Origin: Lumbricus terrestris
Taxonomy: Eukaryota; Annelida; Clitellata; Crassiclitellata; Lumbricidae
NCBI GenBank assembly: GCA_949752735.1
Contig: OX457036.1
Span: 96,837,261-96,901,260, forward strand
Length of the DNA: 64,000 nucleotides
Reading direction: 5' to 3'
Below the pieces are notes generated by a model. It did no database searches. It saw nothing but the letters and a program-made list of their open reading frames with translations, and had not been told where the DNA came from. Shown piece by piece: positions 21,601 to 33,120 of the stretch (the first letter of the stretch is position 1; every line of letters begins with the position of its first letter). Position numbers and translations under genes: made by a program.

Positions 21601-24600
21601 ATGATGATGTGTTGTAGCAAACCTGTCATCTGAGTCTGGATATGCCTGGACAGCTTTAGCAATAAACGAAACAAGTCCTTCGTAGTTGACGAGATTTGAA
21701 TGATAAACAGACAGAAAAGTCGATGCAATCAGGCGCAAAGTGTCTGGCCTCAGTTCTACCTGAAAACACAGGCGCATTAGAATAGCCAGAATAGTTTCTT
21801 GGATTTCCCATTTCGAAGGTCGGATTTTCAACAGACAAAATTCCAACAGACAAAATACACAGAAAACAGAGAATTAGTTTAAAAGAATTTGAAATTGCTC
21901 ATTTTTTGGGGTTTAAACCTGGAAAACCCAAAATACGTGCATGCTTTTGAGTGCAGCGGCAGTGTTCATTTCTGAAGGTGCTTGAAAGGGGCTATATAAA
22001 TGTTTTGTTGCATTACATTTGGTACAGCCAAATACATACATGTACTCATTGTACTGAATCGAAACAGTCATAAATTATTGAAAGGAATGTCAAGTGTTAG
22101 CCATGCAGCGACACTAGGCTAAGGTGTTTCAGCATAGGATCCGTCACTATGCAGTGAAAAAATTAATATGCAAACAGCAAAGGCTGGATTTGAAAGTGTC
22201 AAGAGATGCTCAGTACACGATTATGGATTATCACCTCAGTATAAATCAAACATCATGATCGTCACTGTCACAAGTTCCAAGCTATTCAGATCTGAAATTT
22301 CCAAGTGGGTCTTTTTAGTTTCACAATGGCTACAGCTGTTCTCACCTTGCTCTGATGAAATATGCGTTCTATTTCACTGAACGATATATAGCTGGTCAAA
22401 TTGGCATCAGCTTCGGTCAGTTTTAAGTAGATATACTTCAGTTGATTTGGCAAGAGGTTAGTCAGCTCATCACGAATGCGTTTTGTTAGATTCTCCAGTT
22501 CCTTGGACTTTGTCAGCGTTGCAGGTTGATTGGAGAGATGAGTGGTTTGTGCGAAAGCAGACTGATTGTTCAATGCTTCTGGAGTTCCATTGTTTGCAGG
22601 TGCAAGAAGATCAAGCAGATTATGTGATCGTCCGTTGTGTGGATTTATTGGTGGCAGGAAATGATGTCGATTGACAATTCTTGGTTGATCTATACCTGAA
22701 AAATTCTGATCCTCATCCTAAGACACAAAAGAATGTTAAGTGTATGTTATAATAGTAGTCCACCATGTTTGCATGATGGCAGTGTCAATCAGCCTTCTCA
22801 CCCACAGCCCTGCTTCTCTCTTCAGTCCCATCACCATACCTGGCTCCTCCCCTCTCTATCGCACCCTCTGACAGGCGTGGTCACTCAGCTTCCTTGCTTC
22901 ATTCCTTTAAACATGTTTCCGGTCAATCAAGTTGATTAATAATTATAAAAGTTCATAGCCGTACACAAACAATATATGAATAAAATAGAATAAAAATCAA
23001 ATATCAAATATCGTCAGTCCATTTTCACTCCAGGAATAAATGGAAGTCTAGTCTGAAAGTTTGGACCAAAATCATATTGATTCACCCATTAATATGGCTG
23101 AAGAACTAAAGGTGTGAAATTAACAGCCATGGTATGTTGACTATGATCCACTATAATAGGACATCAAAACTGTAATCACTCACTGGAATGACACCACATA
23201 ATAAGATAGTACTTGAAATGCTGCCAAAGGTTGTGCTTTAAGGTTATTCACCAGGTGAAAAACAAGCTGGCAATTAATGAATTTATGGTGCTCAAGGAGT
23301 GAGGTAGACTTCGTACAGTACACTCATGGATAAATTGAACTGATCTTGAAATGCGAAGCCATCAAGCAAATACTAAAGCCCCATAAATATTCGAGTCACT
23401 GCACGGTCTTTACTACTCACTCAGCTGACAGTACAAGACAGCGCAAGACAGTACAAGACAGTACAACAGCTGCAAAGTAAATTAGACAGATAATTCGCCA
23501 CTTCCAATGAAGTGCATTCTCGAAATGACGACATCTCTTCACCAGGTACTTATCGCGTCTGATAGCTCACCTAGAAGTACATGTAAATGAAGACAGCAAG
23601 AGGTTTGGCTGATATGAAAGATGACAAAGTAGAGCTGACCAAGGAAAATAAATGATCCACAGAGAAAATAAAGTGGGTGAGCTACAGCTGGACGCATGAC
23701 ACTAAAATAAAAGAAATAATGTGCAAAATTATTAGTATAGTAAAATTATTATAATTATATCGGTATTTACTTGAGCATGATAAATGCTTTCACTGTCTGA
23801 CGCAGATACTACAGTACACTAGGTTAGTTACGGCGTTATGTAAGCAGCATATGAAGGTCACTACATCAATCTCCTTAGGCCACAAGACAGTCTGCTTTAG
23901 AACGACCAATTGCATCAATATTCTGGTTGATTTCATACTTGTTACGTTTTCTCAAGATCAGCATAAATGGCATTAAGATAATAATGTCTGCATAAACATC
24001 AAATGTACTTTAAAACCAGCAATCTGCAGTGGATCATCTTAAGCAAGTCACTTTTTGGGTACCTTATACACTGTCAGTTTGTAAGCACAAGCGCCACAGA
24101 TTTAAGCCAACTTTTCAATTGAATAGTGAGACAAATGCTTGCCTCTGGCATAAACTCAGTCAATACCTCTCTACTCTTTGTCTCTCCAAAGCGTGGTTGT
24201 GATGTTATATCCTGGTTCAAGGATTGCTGCAACTCTACAGTTGATAATCGTTGTGGCTCAACCGGTGGGAACCTGGAGATGTTTTGAGTCACAGGAGGCG
24301 TCTGAGAATGGGACCTAACAGGATTGGCGTACGAGAAAAAAATCCGTTCACAAACAAGAAGTGATAAATATAAAAAACTTAAAATGCCCTTAAAGAGCGT
24401 CTTATACAAATTTGACAGTAATGTAATCCAAATTTCTGCTCCATGAAAATCTGGATAAAGGAGACCATTAATTAAATGAAATCCAAATGAGCCAAGGTTC
24501 TTTGGTGCATCTGCAAGCAAAATTGGAAACCCTTATAACTATAGCCAAGTTATGCTCAAGATACATGTATACAGCAGAAAACTGTACATTGTTTAAGACA

Positions 24601-25426
24601 ACTGGTTCTTTTCACAACGATTACAGTCACTGACTACACAGAGCACTTGACCTGCAACACAGAGAATACAGGTTTGAGCCTCAACTCAGGCTATTGCTAT
24701 GGAGGAATCTTCAGCAAGTCCTTAGCATGCAATTGCTGACTCAGGCTATTGCTATGTAGGAATCTTCAGCAAGTCCTTAGCATGCAATTGCTGACTCAGG
24801 CTATTGTTATGTAGGGATCTTCAGCAAGTCCTTAGCATGCAATTGCTGACTCAGGCTATTGTTATGTAGGAATCTTCAGCAAGTCCTTAGCATGCAATTG
24901 CTGACTCAGGCTATTGTTATGTAGGGATCTTTAGCAAGTCCTTAGCATGCAATTGCTGACTCAGGCTATTGTTATGTAGGGATCTTCAGCAAGTCCTTAG
25001 CATGCAATTGCTGAGCCCCCTGATGTTCTTACATAATTATAGTCATGTTTGCATTGCAAAACATTGGAAGGGAACAACATCAAATGTAGTTGTATCGTAA
25101 TATTGTATTGTACTGATGCAGTCTTCATACTTCAAGACATCTAGGAACTATTCAGTTTAAGTCATGAATGATCATTTAAGGTTCTACCAAAATGTAAAAT
25201 AACAGTACTCAGGAAGCATACTAAAGCATACTAAAAAATATTAATAATAACATAGGCCCTATAATTGCACTCTATAATAACTTTCTAACCTTGAATTGAC
25301 CAGATTCTGTTCATCACTATCATTGACAGACACCATTTTACCATTTATGATCTTCAACCTTGCCGTGTCAGGTGTGTGGTTGGTACCAAACGGTGCATTC
25401 CTTGTCACTGACCATGTCCCATTCAT
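12976..25426 (-). CDS. C1orf87: C1orf87 orthologue (EF-hand-like protein), ten coding exons
   Basis: Coding exons in transcript order: 25426-25290, 24314-24167, 22717-22346, 21759-21623, 21038-20897, 20353-20259, 18865-18733, 18042-17980, 13843-13726, 13142-12976. They sum to 1512 nt (503 aa plus stop); all junctions are GT-AG and in phase. Human C1orf87 is 546 aa as I recall. The start MNGTWSVTRNAPFG, the middle ISFSEIERIF and VNYEGLVSFI, VSWQDFLGYIE, and the end KAVYSFDQSNSGYMN then EPFLKTL line up with the human protein from memory. The repeated D/E-x-x-G-x-I/V-S/N-F/Y pattern is EF-hand-like, but canonical calcium loops are poor, so calcium binding is unproven. Cellular role unknown. It lies on the same strand as MSH5, with about 7.7 kb between them. 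The junction 17980/13843 is the least certain. Confidence 0.85.
15094..15330 (+). mobile_element. tRNA-derived SINE sharing its tail with the local LINE family
   Basis: The head GGGGCGCGGTGGTGTAGTGG carries an A-box-like segment. GGTTCGAATCC is a canonical B box. The 3' part GTCGGGAGCGCCTCTGAGTAG and GAAGGGGCGCTATA matches the 3' UTR of the LINE at 6238-7733, and it ends in a (CATA)n tail. Probable target repeat TACATGT on both sides. This is the layout of a SINE mobilised by a partner LINE. Confidence 0.85.
15604..15690 (+). repeat. Short conserved element with (TTA)n flanks, copy 2
   Basis: Contains GCCCTGGGGTACTTTGTTCC, CCCAGGGTCTTATAATAAGT and ATGTGCCTGGAACGGCTAAA. It is the direct counterpart of 12290-12430, on the opposite strand. 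It is embedded in TTA microsatellites spanning about 15536-15740. The long Ile/Tyr frames crossing it come from the microsatellites. Confidence 0.6.
16264..16830 (-). pseudogene. LINE fragment (reverse-transcriptase C-terminus plus tail), family B
   Basis: Reverse-strand peptides include VLSLTYNSLQCC, LRELFTIQP, VTSHLKFSNRAIS and RIWNDLSPEFRSFS, the usual tail of CR1-like reverse transcriptases, broken by frameshifts. Its 3' end is the TTCGAGTGGCGCTTTAGAAG-type tail and a TTACGATTGATTGC repeat, read at the left edge. Same family as 31003-31590. Nested in the hAT-type element at 14279-17492. Confidence 0.75.
18912..19110 (+). pseudogene. LINE family A tail fragment with (TCAAG)n
   Basis: Contains the VWNG-F-P-L segment (around 18960), SLKTVLFSKG and GGAGCGCTTCTGAGTCAAG. 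A five-fold TCAAG repeat replaces the usual 3' end. Lies just 5' (in transcript terms) of C1orf87 exon 7. Confidence 0.6.
21440..21617 (+). mobile_element. 5'-truncated SINE tail with (GAT)n
   Basis: Contains GCAGTCGGGAGCGCCACTGA and TTGAGGGGCGCTATAACAAG, then a CATACATA stretch and (GATGAT)n. Same tail as the SINE at 15094-15330, without the tRNA-like head. It ends beside C1orf87 exon 4. The upstream (ATTG)n run at about 21284-21360 is a separate microsatellite. Confidence 0.65.
24683..25012 (+). repeat. Six-copy 55-bp minisatellite in C1orf87 intron 1
   Basis: Units start near GACTCAGGCTATTG at 24683, 24738, 24793, 24848, 24903 and 24958. Each contains ATCTTCAGCAAGTCCTTAGC and ends ATGCAATTGCT. 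Six units of exactly 55 bp with few substitutions point to recent expansion. Confidence 0.92.
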
Positions 25427-28084
25427 TGCTGCAGCCTCCCAATCACAATACTACAGAACACAATTAATTCAGTTAGATTAGCTGAATCATGTACCATTGA
25501 ACATAAAGCTAGGTGAAGCAAGACACTTCTGCGTCAAAACATGCACGTTTTTCACACTGCTTAACTTCCCACCAGTACATGACAAAACAGGTCTAAATGC
25601 TTAAGTCCTACAAAACTCTTAAAGTGGCGCTATACAAATTAGCAATTACGAAAATTGTATAATTTTGCCCTTTTCCCATCAATGACAGTGCTGAGTTGTC
25701 TTCATTGGTAGTGTCTCGTAGTGTAAGTGGTGCACTAGAATATAATGCAGTAGGCTATTGTACTTAGAATATATTATATATCCTACCGATTCAGTCTAAG
25801 CAATAATACATCCTACATAAGACTGCATTCAGCTATGCCATTTGACATTCATGTCATGCTACTGCAATCACTTGCATGTACTATTTCCACAGTTCACTTC
25901 AAATTCACTTCACTTGTGTTAAAATGTACGAGATAATTCATTCTCAATAGAAGCAGAAATCTTTAACATATTATTAAGAGGAAAGTCCCAATATGCTGGA
26001 ACAAGCCTTAGGGGGACAAACCAATGTACCTGAGAAATTATCTTTAAGTCAGATAAGACCATAATCCAACCCTTACTAAGGCAGGAAGTTGCAACAGAAA
26101 AAGAGACCAAAACGCTGAAGAGATTATTCTTAACCTAAGGACTAATATGTAGATCAAATATTTATTGCATCCCTCTTGAACTTATGCATTGAACATATTT
26201 GTAGTTTCAAGCATTGCTGGCATTCCTCTTGATTCTAAGACTTTCGAGGAAAGCTCGAGTAAAAGTACTTAGCTGTTGATCACGTCTTAAGTCTTAAGGG
26301 TTATGCAGTCACTAATGACACGCCTTTTGTCATAGTGACTGCATAGTACTTAAGCTGTTGATCAAGTAACCCCAAGTGCATTGTGTCATTCAAACATGCC
26401 TCTTATCAATTCATGTGCTTGCATTAACACTCATATGTGTCCACTTATAACCACATAAAGAATAATGCGTGTATTTAATTATAGTTACATTGACGGCATG
26501 GCCTGGACGACAGGTCTTGAAGTACAGCTCCATCAACATGCCCTTTATCTAGACTAATCACTGTTGTTGCTTTGTACTGTGTAACATGAATAAAACTAAT
26601 TACTATAATTTGACAGAATTCTCTAATGGATTACAATATCTTTTACTATGGTTTACACCAGCGTTTCCCAAACTTTTTGGGCCACGGAACCCTTCACATA
26701 CTAATATTTTCTTGCGGAACCCCAATCTCAAACTAAACACATGTATCAAGTTGTCGATTTCTATCAATTCTGTTTCTGTAAAATTAATATGAGAATGCAT
26801 TTTCGTACAGCTTTTACATGGCAAATGTCAAAAGCTGCAGTTAGTGGGGTATTCTTTAACTAGCCCATTCCAGACATCGATCAATGAAGGCTGATTGGAA
26901 ATTCTGCTTCATTTGCATATTCTTGTATAATTATAGGTTCCAGTTAAATGTAAAGTTTTAAAACTTGCCAGGATTTAAAAAACAAACTCAATGAGCCATG
27001 ATGTGAAATTTATAATGTACCGGTAGGCCTATACGAAATGATGCCGTCATGTATGTACACTTTCCTGTTTCTTAAAGAGAGTGAGTTACATTGCTGCTGG
27101 CTGTTTAACCTGTCGAACCTGATTTGACAATGGGATTTATAAGGTGCAAAACTATTGTGATGTGCACTATTTGATTAGAAATTATTCCTTCAAGACCTTC
27201 TTCAAAGACACCACCATAAAACTTCCAACTACATAACCATGCATGCAATTCAGCTGACATTGTACAAACGTCCAGTAACAGAAACAATGCATTTAATCTT
27301 CCTCCATGTGGAAAAGACTGGAGTCGGATTTCAAACCACCCCCCCCCCCCACCACCACCACTCTGACTGACTAATAAATATATGAGAAAATACGTGGTTT
27401 AAGTTGCGTCTGTGCCAGCTTAATTAGAAAAAATAAACGAATTTCAGTTTTATTGATTCGTACACAAAATTTATTAGTTATTATCCGGAATCCTAATTCA
27501 TCAAGCTTACATGTATGTTCAGAAATGTTAACCCCACGTTCTGGCAATCCAAGGGGATCATTCCCTGCATGGGCACTCATTGGTAGATGCCAGTTTGTCT
27601 TTGACAGTGGAACAGGCGGCAATATTTTGGAAAAGAACACTTATACATTGGTTTTAAATTTTAAAAGACCAATGGAATGCAATTGAGGTCATTGATAAAC
27701 CAGAATTTATATAGTGCCCCTTCAAGAAATCCACACTGTATATCAGAATACAGCTAAACTCAATACCCCAATATTTGATCTGCAAAATTCGTGACTCAGG
27801 GCAATATCATATCACCTATTAGACCTATCAATCTTACCTCCGTTCGTTAGATCAACTTTACTTACTTACAAGCAAAATTGGGAAATAAATGCTTTATTTT
27901 CCAATAGCTAATATCAATGAACTTCACAACATAATACATAAATAAAGTAACTAAAGTAATAGCTTTTAAGCAGGTCATGTAAAACACATTCAGGACATAT
28001 AATTATATAATCGCCCACAAAGAAACATAATATTTACTTTCTTTCAACAGCAATAAACACATGTAGGCCTACACGCCCAAAACA
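25427..28084. other. Intergenic region 5' of C1orf87
   Basis: It should hold the C1orf87 promoter and 5' UTR. The reading frame just before the ATG is preceded by a possible acceptor near 25434, so a non-coding first exon may lie further out. A worn hAT-like terminus (CAGCGTTTCCCAAACTTTTT) begins at about 26660 with no visible partner. A LINE/SINE tail scrap (reverse) sits at about 27705-27740 and another (plus) at about 25600-25650. No secure exon. Confidence 0.35.
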
Positions 28085-28092
28085 GACTAACC

Positions 28093-28549
28093 CAAAGATT
28101 TTAACAGGGAGGAAGATGGACTACTTAAAGGATATTGGCTGGCCGCAGTGCCAATGAGGTCACGCAAGGTTTTCTGGTCAATTCATAGGCTCAGACTCGC
28201 AGCGAATTTTAGCCGATGACGTTATAGGCGGCTGCGGAAGATTCAAACCCTGAACAAAATTCGGAAATACGATTTATCTGCTGGAAACACAGTAAAATTA
28301 CCGATTTAAAAATAGATATCGATTTATATTTATTATCTGAACTGTGTAAATGTTGATCCTTGAGAAAAAATAAAATTTTAGGCTATGACTAAGCGAAACA
28401 CTATACGCACGGTCATAATTTATAGCCTATAAAGTCATCGGTTAAAATTCGCTGCGAGTCTGAGCCTATGAATTGACCAGAAGCCCTTGCGCGACCCCTT
28501 TAGCATTCTTGTCATTGGTGACCCATCTTCCTCCCTGTTAAAATCTTTG
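28093..28549. mobile_element. 457-bp foldback MITE with long TIRs and 8-bp target duplication
   Basis: Flanked by GACTAACC at 28085-28092 and 28550-28557. Termini CAAAGATTTTAACAGGGAGG and CCTCCCTGTTAAAATCTTTG are perfectly inverted. The inversion continues for about 130 bp per arm (GAATTCATAGGCTCAGACTC-type blocks and CGCAGCGAATTTTA recur inverted). A single strand would form a very long hairpin. No coding capacity. Confidence 0.88.
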
Positions 28550-29496
28550 GACTAACCTGTCTTCTTTTTGGCATTGCAGATCAGAAATGTATCCCAAAAG
28601 AGAAGCACGATGCAAAGGCAAAACTATTTGCAAATGCTCGCAAAACAACACAAAGTCTCCTGATGAAAACAGTTTTAAAAGTCACTTGATCTAAATCCTG
28701 TCCTGCTCTGGCTGTGTCCACCAGTACTGTCTACAGCCTACACGTTTTGCTCTTGGCAACAAAGTAATTGTTCCTAAGCACCTGGTAGTCAAGGCTGCTG
28801 TGAATTACCAGTCAGCAGATAAGCAGGCACCTGCGCCTGTGTAAATGTTATTTGTAGCCAATAAAACGAAAAGTTTTGCCCAAGTGGTCTCTCACATCAA
28901 GGTGACAGGAGGGTCGCCCACTTAAACGTTTGACCACAAGAAAATTTACCTACACATTAACCTCGAATACCGAAGGCTAATTGCCAGCAAAAGTGTTGGA
29001 ACACCTGAGCACCTAGCTCTTCAAGCCTAAACATACAATAAATTAGACTTCATCACCATGGAGAATAAATAATTTATAATCTACACGCATACCTAAAAGT
29101 ACAAATATATCTATACACGATTACACATTTCTATATGTTCATGTATTATTCTATTCATTGAATTGCATTATACTGAGAATACTTCTCACAGATACCAGCA
29201 CGCATCGCCAAGATACAGACAGTGGGACCATATGCTTACAAGTAGGCCTACCTTGATAATGACATTATTTTGCTGTGGTTACACCATGGTTGCTATGATT
29301 ATGACTCCGTATAGTCAACACAAATATACCAGGTTAAGTAGAAAACCAGGAATAAACTTAGTTTTCAAGAGATATAAGCTTAGCTAATCTTTTTCAGCAG
29401 TGGCTAACAGCATGATAAAGCCTAATCAACATCAAGTGCATAATAAATATTGATCTATATAGGCCTATATATTTATATTTGTTTGCATGTGCACTT

Positions 29497-29688
29497 GTTA
29501 TATAACTTCCTTCAAGATTACTATTCAGAAACGCTCCCGACTACAGCGCGGGCACTGAATCGGAGTTTCGCGCCAAAGCGCTGAGCAATTGTGAGTGAAG
29601 GACTTGCCCAAGGTCCATACGAAGCAGCTTGAGGTGGATTCAAACCTGCAAGGCAACGAACATGCCCACTGCACCACTGCACCCCATA
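29497..29688 (-). mobile_element. tRNA-derived SINE, reverse orientation
   Basis: Read on the reverse strand it has the head GGGGTGCAGTGGTGCAGTGG, the B-box region GGTTTGAATCCACC, the inner words GAGCAATTGC-like and GCGCGAAACTCCGAT, and the tail CGGGAGCGTTTCTGAATAG with CTTGAAGGAAGTTATATAAC. Same family as 15094-15330. Confidence 0.75.
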
Positions 29689-29690
29689 AT

Positions 29691-29985
29691 ATTCATTCAT
29701 TCATTCATTCATTCGGACATTTATATAGCGCTCCTTCAAGAAAAACTACTCAGAAGCGCTCCCAACTCCAGCGCGCACAAAAAGAACAGTTTTAAGTTTA
29801 GTAAGGAAGGATCCTGGTAGAGTCCCAGGGTGTAGGCGTAGCTCAAAAGGAAGGCCATTCCAGACCACTGGTCCAACCACAGAAAAGGCTCGATCCTTCA
29901 TGGTAGTAGTACGAGCAAAAGGAACTAAGAGGACTCCCCTATCAGCAGAGCGTAGCTGACGACGTCCTTGGATACCCAATGTAGA
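29691..29985 (-). pseudogene. LINE family A 3' fragment, reverse orientation, (GAAT)n tail
   Basis: Reverse-strand peptide QGRRQLRSADRGVLLVPFAR, then RAFSVVGPVVWNGLPFELR and LKTVLFVRAG, the reverse-transcriptase tail seen at 6238-7733. The 3' UTR words GAGCGCTTCTGAGTAG and GAAGGAGCGCTATATAAATG follow, then (GAAT)n at 29691-29715. Confidence 0.75.
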
Positions 29986-30083
29986 GCTGTATATATGGGT
30001 ATAACGTCACAATAGCACACATAACATGATAGTTTTCCATAGATATTAATAAAGATGAAATAAAAGCCTTTCAGAGTGCTTAC

Positions 30084-30236
30084 CAATGTCACAAGATCTT
30101 TTCAACATCAGGCATTGGCACACATCAACAGAATCCATGGAAGGGTCATTCCGTGCTCCTTTTGTTAAGTTTCTGCTTCTGTTATCAATGCCATCTTCAA
30201 CTTCCACATTCAGGACATTGACCATAAAGCAGATGG
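30084..30236 (-). other. Candidate orphan coding exon (function unknown)
   Basis: Between a good acceptor (TTACGTCTCAG) and donor (ATTG|GTAAGC) the reverse strand is open for 153 nt. It reads ICFMVNVLNVEVEDGIDNRS then LTKGARNDPSMDSVDVCQCL, acidic and unlike translated repeat. I recognise no family. It could be an exon of an unannotated gene on the C1orf87/MSH5 strand, a 5' alternative exon of C1orf87, or chance. Confidence 0.3.
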
Positions 30237-30342
30237 CTGAGACGTAATTGGTATTTCCTTGTCGAACTCCTCATTCCCCATGTGCTTGACTGTTGCTCCA
30301 TTCTTGTGCATGGGCTAACATGCAAAGCTCTGTGCAATTTTG

Positions 30343-30562
30343 TGTAAATGTAAATGTAAATGTAATCGCATATTTATATAGCGGCTGTGTTATGGCTTCG
30401 ACCCTGAGGGTGAGGTCCTTCACCACCGCTACTCCACGTTTATATTGCGACCGAGCCACCCGCAGTAAAGATCCGAGAAATTAATCTCTGACCGACCGAG
30501 AATCGAACCCGGGCCGCCGGCGCGGCGAGCTGGCTACCAACCCACTCGACCACCGAGGATCT
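30343..30562 (-). mobile_element. Second tRNA-derived SINE family, reverse orientation
   Basis: On the reverse strand it starts GATCCTCGGTGGTCGAGTGG, has the B box GGGTTCGATTCTC and ends ATAAATATGCG with (ATTTAC)n. Inner sequence (CTTTACTGCGGGTGGCTCGG) differs from the first SINE family, so it is a separate lineage. Confidence 0.75.
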
Positions 30563-31002
30563 CTGTGTCTCAATGTTTCTATAACTATGCTGCCTGTCCA
30601 TCTACTTCTAAATACATAGTCTGTGAATTGAAACACTCTCGCCCTCTCAACCCAGTTTAACTATGCAAACCTCAACCTGGAGTCACGTCTCAACTAGTAA
30701 GATTGGAAGTACCATGACAAGTCCTTCTCCAACCGAAATTAAGTTTCTTCTGGTGTAAGGCTGTCCGGAATTGAGATTGTGCTTTAAAACATTAAATTTA
30801 CATGAATGGATTTTGTAAAATGACCATTTTCAGATGCATTGTAATTTGTATGGTCTGAAAATTGGCTCCAAACGCTGTGAACATTTTATTGTAACACACA
30901 TCTGCCAACAGCTGCTGATGAAAGCGTGTATTTGATCAGTGATTTCTTAGTATACCAATTCTTTGCTTGTGTATTAAGTCCCATTGATGCCCCAATACTT
31001 AT

Positions 31003-31590
31003 TGTACCAAGAACAGTTTGTACACTTCTCTCCTTAACTTACAACTCTTTACAATGCTCTCAGCCCAGTTATCCTCGCGAACTCTTCACCATCCAGCCTA
31101 CCCGTTCTACCCGATCATCCGCCTGCCTTACACTTTCTCGACCGCGGGTCACAAGTCATCTCAAGTTCTCCAACCGAGCCATATCCATCTCAGCACCACG
31201 CCTTTGGAATGATCTGCCTCCTGAATTCCGATCCTTTTCAGTCCCTCCACCATCATTACTAATCACACACAACACAACCTTCCTCAGGCTCCTCTATCCA
31301 TCACACCTCGGGCTTTTCATTCGAAACTTAAGACACTCCTTTTCACGAACTCTTACCCTATCTCATCTGATCCTCCACCCTCTAATTCCCGGCCCAGACG
31401 ACACCCGCCTTAGTAGCTGTTCCGCCCCTCTGATCCTATGGTAACTCGACCCGGACCACCACGGACTACTCTCATGGACAACCCTTCTAACGCAACGCAG
31501 CGCTCGTGAATAAGCTGGTGCCCTGCGCTTGGCTTTCGAGTGGCGCTTTGGAAATTTCGAGTTTACGATTACGATTACGATTGTAACCAA
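31003..31590 (+). pseudogene. LINE family B reverse-transcriptase C-terminus with (TTACGA)n tail
   Basis: Frame with LLSLTYNSLQCSQPSYPREL, FTIQPTRSTRSS, RVTSHLKFSNRAISISAPRL and WNDLPPEFRSFS, then a 3' UTR with CCCGGCCCAGACGACACC, GTAACTCGACCCGGACCACC, GAGTGGCGCTTTGGAAATTT and a TTACGATTACGATTACGATT tail. The polymerase core is missing. Confidence 0.8.
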
Positions 31591-31646
31591 CTCCCATTAA
31601 TCCAGGTATGCTTGCATACAATTCCGTATTACAACAAGCAGAAGGC

Positions 31647-31698
<52 letters not shown>

Positions 31699-31956
31699 CG
31701 ACAATTTCTATGGCGCCGTAACACAGCACATGCCGTTACAAGGGCGCCTCTACAAACACAAACACAATCTGTCAGATGTACGCCTTTGGACTTGTGATCA
31801 TTTCGTCAGTAAATAATAATAGGTTTTTGTTGAATCAGCTGTGTTGTACAGATGCATAGTCTATCCACATTAAAGTCAATAAACAAGAATGTTCATGGTC
31901 ATAATCCATTAATCAGTAATATTAATTCATGGTCATAATCCATTAATCAGTAATAC

Positions 31957-32310
31957 ACCTCGGGCTTTTCATTCGAAACTTAAGACACTCCTTTTCACGA
32001 TCTCTTACCCTATCTCAACTGATCCTCCACCCTCCAATTCCCGGCCCAGACGACACCCACCTTAGTAGCTGTTCCGCCCCTCTGATCCTATGGTAACTCG
32101 ACCCGGACCACCACGGACTACTCTAACGGACAACCCTTCTAACTCAACGCATTTGATCCTGATCCTATGGTAACTCGACCCGGACCACCACGGACTATTC
32201 CCACGGACAACCCTTCTAACGCAACGCAGCGCTCGTGAATAAGCTGGTGCCCCGCGCTTGGCTTTCGAGTGGCGCTTTAGAAATTTCGAGTTTACGATTA
32301 CGATTACGAA
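31957..32310 (+). repeat. LINE family B 3' tail copy with internal duplication
   Basis: Begins ACACCTCGGGCTTTTCATTC and ends (TTACGA)n. The block TGATCCTATGGTAACTCGAC with CGGACCACCACGGACTA occurs twice about 75 bp apart. It is preceded by a two-copy tandem repeat of CATGGTCATAATCCATTAAT at about 31893-31952. Confidence 0.75.
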
Positions 32311-33114
32311 TATTAATCATAGTATTAATGACTAATTGAAGCTCTGCAATTGTAACATTAAATCAATCACTAATAACAAGTGCAACTTATCAGATAAATT
32401 ATAGACCTATGTGACAATAACATCATCATTAGCAACAGTCGTAAACACTAGAGTCGACAAGAGTCGACTCTTAACCTTCCAAACTGATAACTTCAACAGT
32501 TTCTAATCTAAAGTGCGATATCAAACTTATTCTAAAGCTATACATGTTGCATTACTTGCACCTGCTACGCACAAAACCAAAGACATTTCACAAACATAAA
32601 AAATTAGAAATCTTGACAATATTCAAACAGTATTTCAGTTGGTTAGACAATTATTGCCTTGCCACAGGAAAAGATGAATAAAGTCAGAAAACCTCTGAAA
32701 GTCAGACAACACTGTAACCAAGTCAAGAACACAGGGTTATAGGGTAGCACATAAAAATTCACTAAAGCCCCATGTGTATCATTTGACCAGAAAGTATGGT
32801 TATCTTAAGTGAGGAAATAGTATTAATAATTCTACTCATACTTCTATTAAATGACTTAATCCAAACTTATTTTAAGATCTGACATTATTGAAACTATTTC
32901 AATAGAAGCCAGGGAGCTGTGGCACTATGCAACCTCTCATCAAAACTCAACCCTTCTTGTGTTGATGCAGTATATAATTGCATGAGTATCATTGAGTAAC
33001 TGATTACAATGTATTACATTTCAAGTGAGGAATTGAATAACACTACAAGACAGTTCATATTAGAACTGAAACAGATTAAACATTGGAAAAAGAGCTTCAG
33101 TTACACCATTATTG
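32311..33114. other. Intergenic region 3' of MSH5
   Basis: AT-rich sequence with no recognisable exon, repeat terminus or RNA gene. It contains whatever 3' UTR MSH5 has beyond the signal at 33115-33120. Confidence 0.35.
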
Positions 33115-33120
33115 TTTATT
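33115..33120 (-). terminator. AATAAA polyadenylation signal overlapping the MSH5 stop codon
   Basis: Reverse complement of TTTATT. The AA of the TAA stop (33121-33119) is the start of AATAAA. A T/TG-rich stretch follows within 50 nt on the transcript. If used, the 3' UTR would be only a few tens of nucleotides. Confidence 0.5.

Noticed and set aside
24315..24520. Hydrophobic N-terminal part of the 148-codon reverse frame
   Set aside because: It lies upstream of the acceptor of C1orf87 exon 2 and is intron; splicing from exon 1 keeps the frame without it.
26660..26800. hAT-like terminus CAGCGTTTCCCAAAC as a full element
   Set aside because: I found no matching right end or target duplication, so boundaries cannot be given.
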